Below, in pieces: positions 32,319-34,815 of a DNA stretch of 34,815 nt. How positions within the stretch are numbered: the first letter of the stretch is position 1; every line of letters starts with the position of its first letter. The stretch lies in the IMG/VR virus record IMGVR_UViG_3300017759_000025, positions 1 to 34,815 of that record; one strand, given 5' to 3'. Under the pieces are notes generated by a model. It worked only from the letters and a program-made list of their open reading frames with translations, had not been told where the DNA came from and did no database searches. The position numbers and the translations under genes were made by a program. This stretch comes from a virus.

Positions 32319-33737
32319 ATGATGCTAACCTTACAGCGACCATCCACAGGGCTATCTGTCCTAAAGAGTGGTAGCGATTTGATTGTAGCGGGATACGCAT
32401 CTGTAGAACTTGTTGATAAGCAAGGAGATTTAATTACTCGTGGTGCATTAAAGAATGCATTTGATGGTTTTATGAAGAGTGACAAGTACCGAAATGTACA
32501 ATTGGCTCATTCTAATATACAAGTTGGAGAAGTTATAGACAGTTATGTTGACTCCAACGGGAGAATGTGGAAGTCCGAAGTAGACGACACAGGAATGTTT
32601 GTAGTATGTAAACTACGAAACGACATAGAAAAGGCTCGTGAAGTAGCCGCAGAAATACGCAAGGGTAACTTGCAAGGATTTTCCATTGGTGGACAGGCTT
32701 TCAAGCGTGTTAGAAAGGCTGATGGAGAACATGGAGAATACCAAGAAATTAGTAAAATGGAACTCCACGAAATTACAATTTGCGAAAAAGGAATTAACCC
32801 GGAAGCGCAATTTAGAATTTTAAAAGAAGATGTGAGTAAAATGACAGATATAGACAATGACCTAAACGCAGTAATGAACAGGCTAGAAGCAAGACTTGAC
32901 GCTATGGAGAAAGGTGAAATTCCACCTCAACTCCGAGAGCATATCAAGGGTAAGAAAGATGATTCCGACGACAAGAAAGAAATGAAGGATGATAAGATGA
33001 AGGCCGAAGAAGAAAAGAAAGAAATGAAGGATAAGAAAGAAGACAAAGATGACAAAATGAATTACATGAAAGGTGATGAATACAGTGATGTTATCAGTGC
33101 TGAATATCTAAATTGGATGGAAGACACTCTTAAATCCGCAGGTGTAAACACCCTAGAAGCAAGACTTCACTTTGACCAAATGGAAAAAGCACAACTTGGT
33201 GGATTCGATAACCCGGATACAGTAGACGGTGCAGATTACTTCGGTGGACAAGTTAGAGGCCGAGGACAAACAGCAGGTAGCCCATCAACTGGTGCTATCA
33301 GTGCAATAACTCAAAGCGGTGGAAAACAACCGGCAGGTGCTATGGGACCGGCTGACCTTGCAAAATCCTACATTAATCCTAATGAAGTTTCAGCAAGTGA
33401 TATTGAAGCGGCTTATGAAGTTTACAAAGCGGCGGCTATGGAACAACAATTCCGTGGCAACCTAGAAGGACACTTCGCATCTCGCTTTAATGAAGAACAA
33501 GCAGTAGCAAAATCTCAAGCAGAAAAGGCTCAATTTGATGCTCGTGAACCAATTAGTGAAGTTATGAAGGCTCTTGAAGGACTATCCGAAAGAATTGATA
33601 ACCTAACCACAGAAGGAACAACAATTGCAAAATCTGTAAGTTCTAACAATGTAACAATCCCGTCTACTCAAGACCTAAACAACATGTCTTGGGATGAGGT
33701 ACATACACTAGCAAACAGTGTATACAGGAGTGCTTGA
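32319..33737 (+). CDS. S78-type prohead protease fused to a scaffold-like domain
   Basis: This is a 472-residue protein. Residues 1-165 match the HK97-type prohead protease (peptidase S78): VELVDKQGDLI, H64 in LAHSNIQ, S122 in LQGFSIGGQ and the conserved HEITI strand with E151. Residues 175-260 are extremely Lys/Glu/Asp-rich and helical; 270-472 are Ala/Gln/Glu-rich helices ending in MSWDEVHTLAN. The protease cleaves scaffold and capsid N-termini during head maturation; fusing scaffold behind it is known in tailed viruses. The last 15 residues are shared with the protein at 25575. The start could be ATG 32319 or 32322; an upstream TTG at 32310 is less likely. Confidence 0.88.
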   Translation: MMLTLQRPSTGLSVLKSGSDLIVAGYASVELVDKQGDLITRGALKNAFDGFMKSDKYRNVQLAHSNIQVGEVIDSYVDSNGRMWKSEVDDTGMFVVCKLRNDIEKAREVAAEIRKGNLQGFSIGGQAFKRVRKADGEHGEYQEISKMELHEITICEKGINPEAQFRILKEDVSKMTDIDNDLNAVMNRLEARLDAMEKGEIPPQLREHIKGKKDDSDDKKEMKDDKMKAEEEKKEMKDKKEDKDDKMNYMKGDEYSDVISAEYLNWMEDTLKSAGVNTLEARLHFDQMEKAQLGGFDNPDTVDGADYFGGQVRGRGQTAGSPSTGAISAITQSGGKQPAGAMGPADLAKSYINPNEVSASDIEAAYEVYKAAAMEQQFRGNLEGHFASRFNEEQAVAKSQAEKAQFDAREPISEVMKALEGLSERIDNLTTEGTTIAKSVSSNNVTIPSTQDLNNMSWDEVHTLANSVYRSA

Positions 33738-33769
33738 GGATAATAAATTAAAAAAAGGAGATGAATAAT

Positions 33770-34815
33770 ATGGCAAGAGATTACATAAGAAACATAACAG
33801 ATATGGAAAGATACTTTTACGGTGCAGGAAACGCTATGGGCTACTCCTACTCCGGTAGTGAGTTATTGAAAGCAGATGCCCCAATGCTAAGTACTACAGC
33901 AGGTACTTACCAAGCAATTTACGGCAGAAAAGTTTGGTCACAATTGAACCAAGAATTCAATGCATTTTCAGTACTACCTAAGAGGCCGTGGGAAAGAAGC
34001 GGTTGGAGAGTTATTACTGACAGACCATCATTCAGTGTTGGTGGCGGAGTTGCAGAAAACGCTACTCTACCGGACACAACAAAACCTGTGTTCCAACATA
34101 TTGCGGCAAAACCTAAGACAGTTGTTCACACATTCGATATGAGTGAAACTGCTATGTTCTTGGCTGACAAAGATGACGGACTAGGCGACATTCGCTCAGT
34201 ACTAAAGGAAGAAATGGGTAAGCACCACGCAGAACACATCAACAAGATGTTGACAGAAGACGCTGAAACAGTTGCAGGTAACGATTTCGAGTCACTTGAC
34301 AGAATCACTGGTAACGATGGTGGCGCAAGCGGTGGACTAACATCTATGGAAACTGGTGCATCAGCAGGTACAGACCACTGTGGCGCAAATGACCTTGATA
34401 TTTACAGCATTGACCGAAGTGCTAACGCATGGTCAAACGCAGAAGTAAACTGTGGCGCAGACCGAGCCGCAGGTAGCCGTAGAACTCTTTCACTAGACCA
34501 TTTGGACACCCTATTCCAACAGATTTGGGTTCGTGGTGGAAATCCAAAGGTTATCCTAACTGGATATGACACTCTAATGAGATTACAACAACTACTACAA
34601 AGCCAACAAAGGTTCATGGAAGAGAAGAGAGTTACACCAACCTACAACGGTGTTAAGGGTGTACCGGGTATTGAAGCCGGTTTCATCGTAGCAACCTACA
34701 ATGGTGTACCAATTATCCCATCTAAGGACATACAAAAAGACGGAATATCCCGTATGTACTTCCTAGATACTGATTACCTATACTTCTCAACTGCTATACC
34801 AACTCAATACTTTGA
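33770..34815 (+). CDS. Major capsid protein, HK97 fold (3' end beyond the window)
   Basis: The reading frame is open from the ATG at 33770 to the window edge (348 codons seen). AAAAGGAG ends nine bases before the start, the strongest ribosome binding site of the window, as expected for an abundant protein. Its sequence has capsid traits: GAGNAMGYSYSGSELLKAD near the N-terminus, VAENATLPDTTKPVFQHI followed by TVVHTFDMSETA (the E-loop and P-domain region), a long helix with KEEMGKHHAEHINKML, and PKVILTGYDTLMRL and YNGVPIIPSKDIQK near the visible end. Codons are more GC-rich than in most genes here. It follows the protease-scaffold gene, the usual order. The call is made on pattern and context, without a search. 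Confidence 0.85.
   Translation, partial: MARDYIRNITDMERYFYGAGNAMGYSYSGSELLKADAPMLSTTAGTYQAIYGRKVWSQLNQEFNAFSVLPKRPWERSGWRVITDRPSFSVGGGVAENATLPDTTKPVFQHIAAKPKTVVHTFDMSETAMFLADKDDGLGDIRSVLKEEMGKHHAEHINKMLTEDAETVAGNDFESLDRITGNDGGASGGLTSMETGASAGTDHCGANDLDIYSIDRSANAWSNAEVNCGADRAAGSRRTLSLDHLDTLFQQIWVRGGNPKVILTGYDTLMRLQQLLQSQQRFMEEKRVTPTYNGVKGVPGIEAGFIVATYNGVPIIPSKDIQKDGISRMYFLDTDYLYFSTAIPTQYF

Noticed and set aside
32543-32857. Leftward frames opposite the prohead protease
   Set aside because: The protease motifs on the + strand are intact, and no leftward promoter or ribosome binding site exists.
1-34815. tRNA genes, integrase or transposase
   Set aside because: Read by eye through all gaps; no cloverleaf, recombinase or transposase motif was seen. 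A tRNAscan run was not possible.

Overview
The window looks like the left part of a head-gene cluster from a tailed dsDNA virus (or a closely related provirus) with an HK97-type capsid. The large terminase, portal, S78-type prohead protease fused to a scaffold-like tail, and major capsid protein (cut by the right edge) are recognisable by their motifs. The host is most likely a marine archaeon, perhaps of the Poseidoniales/Marine Group II type. This is inference. It rests on TATA-like boxes about 25 bases before several starts, an AbrB-type regulator, an Arf-like GTPase, AT-rich coding sequence, and several small basic modules that I know from marine viruses. A bacterial marine host is not excluded, because the GGTGAT/AGGAGG ribosome binding sites fit both domains.

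Layout. 1-1566: one leftward gene of unknown function and a roughly 600-base GC-rich non-coding block with repeated CATAGCAC, palindromes and an adjoining A/T tract, possibly a replication origin or control region. 1567-5082: small unknown genes, a complete HMG-CoA-lyase-like enzyme (a probable host-derived metabolic gene), and a leftward gene. 5145-9378: two large unknown proteins, the second built like beads on a string. 9379-13077: a 170-base control region, then a tight operon of membrane proteins, an Arf-like GTPase, an AbrB regulator and structural-looking proteins. 13006-20692: a zinc-ribbon gene on the minus strand, a terminase small-subunit candidate, three large low-complexity proteins and the large terminase. 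20689-25169: small Cys/Lys-rich proteins, a LAGLIDADG endonuclease and a portal with zinc-binding Cys sets. 25215-34815: small proteins, a 1857-residue protein carrying a degenerate DNA-ligase-like domain, the protease-scaffold protein and the major capsid protein.

How the genes work together. TerS/TerL and portal package DNA; protease, scaffold and MCP build the head. The most unusual signal is a set of short peptide motifs shared by otherwise unrelated proteins. An internal [SG]EPMxxAWxLLK motif occurs about a dozen times in eight proteins. An N-terminal M-x-K-I-L-V-K-K motif starts five or six proteins. A C-terminal NMxWDExHxLAN motif ends both the protease-scaffold protein and a small coiled-coil protein. 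I infer that these are docking or head-targeting tags that gather accessory proteins into the particle; nothing in the sequence proves this. No tail genes, integrase, DNA polymerase, tRNA or CRISPR were seen.
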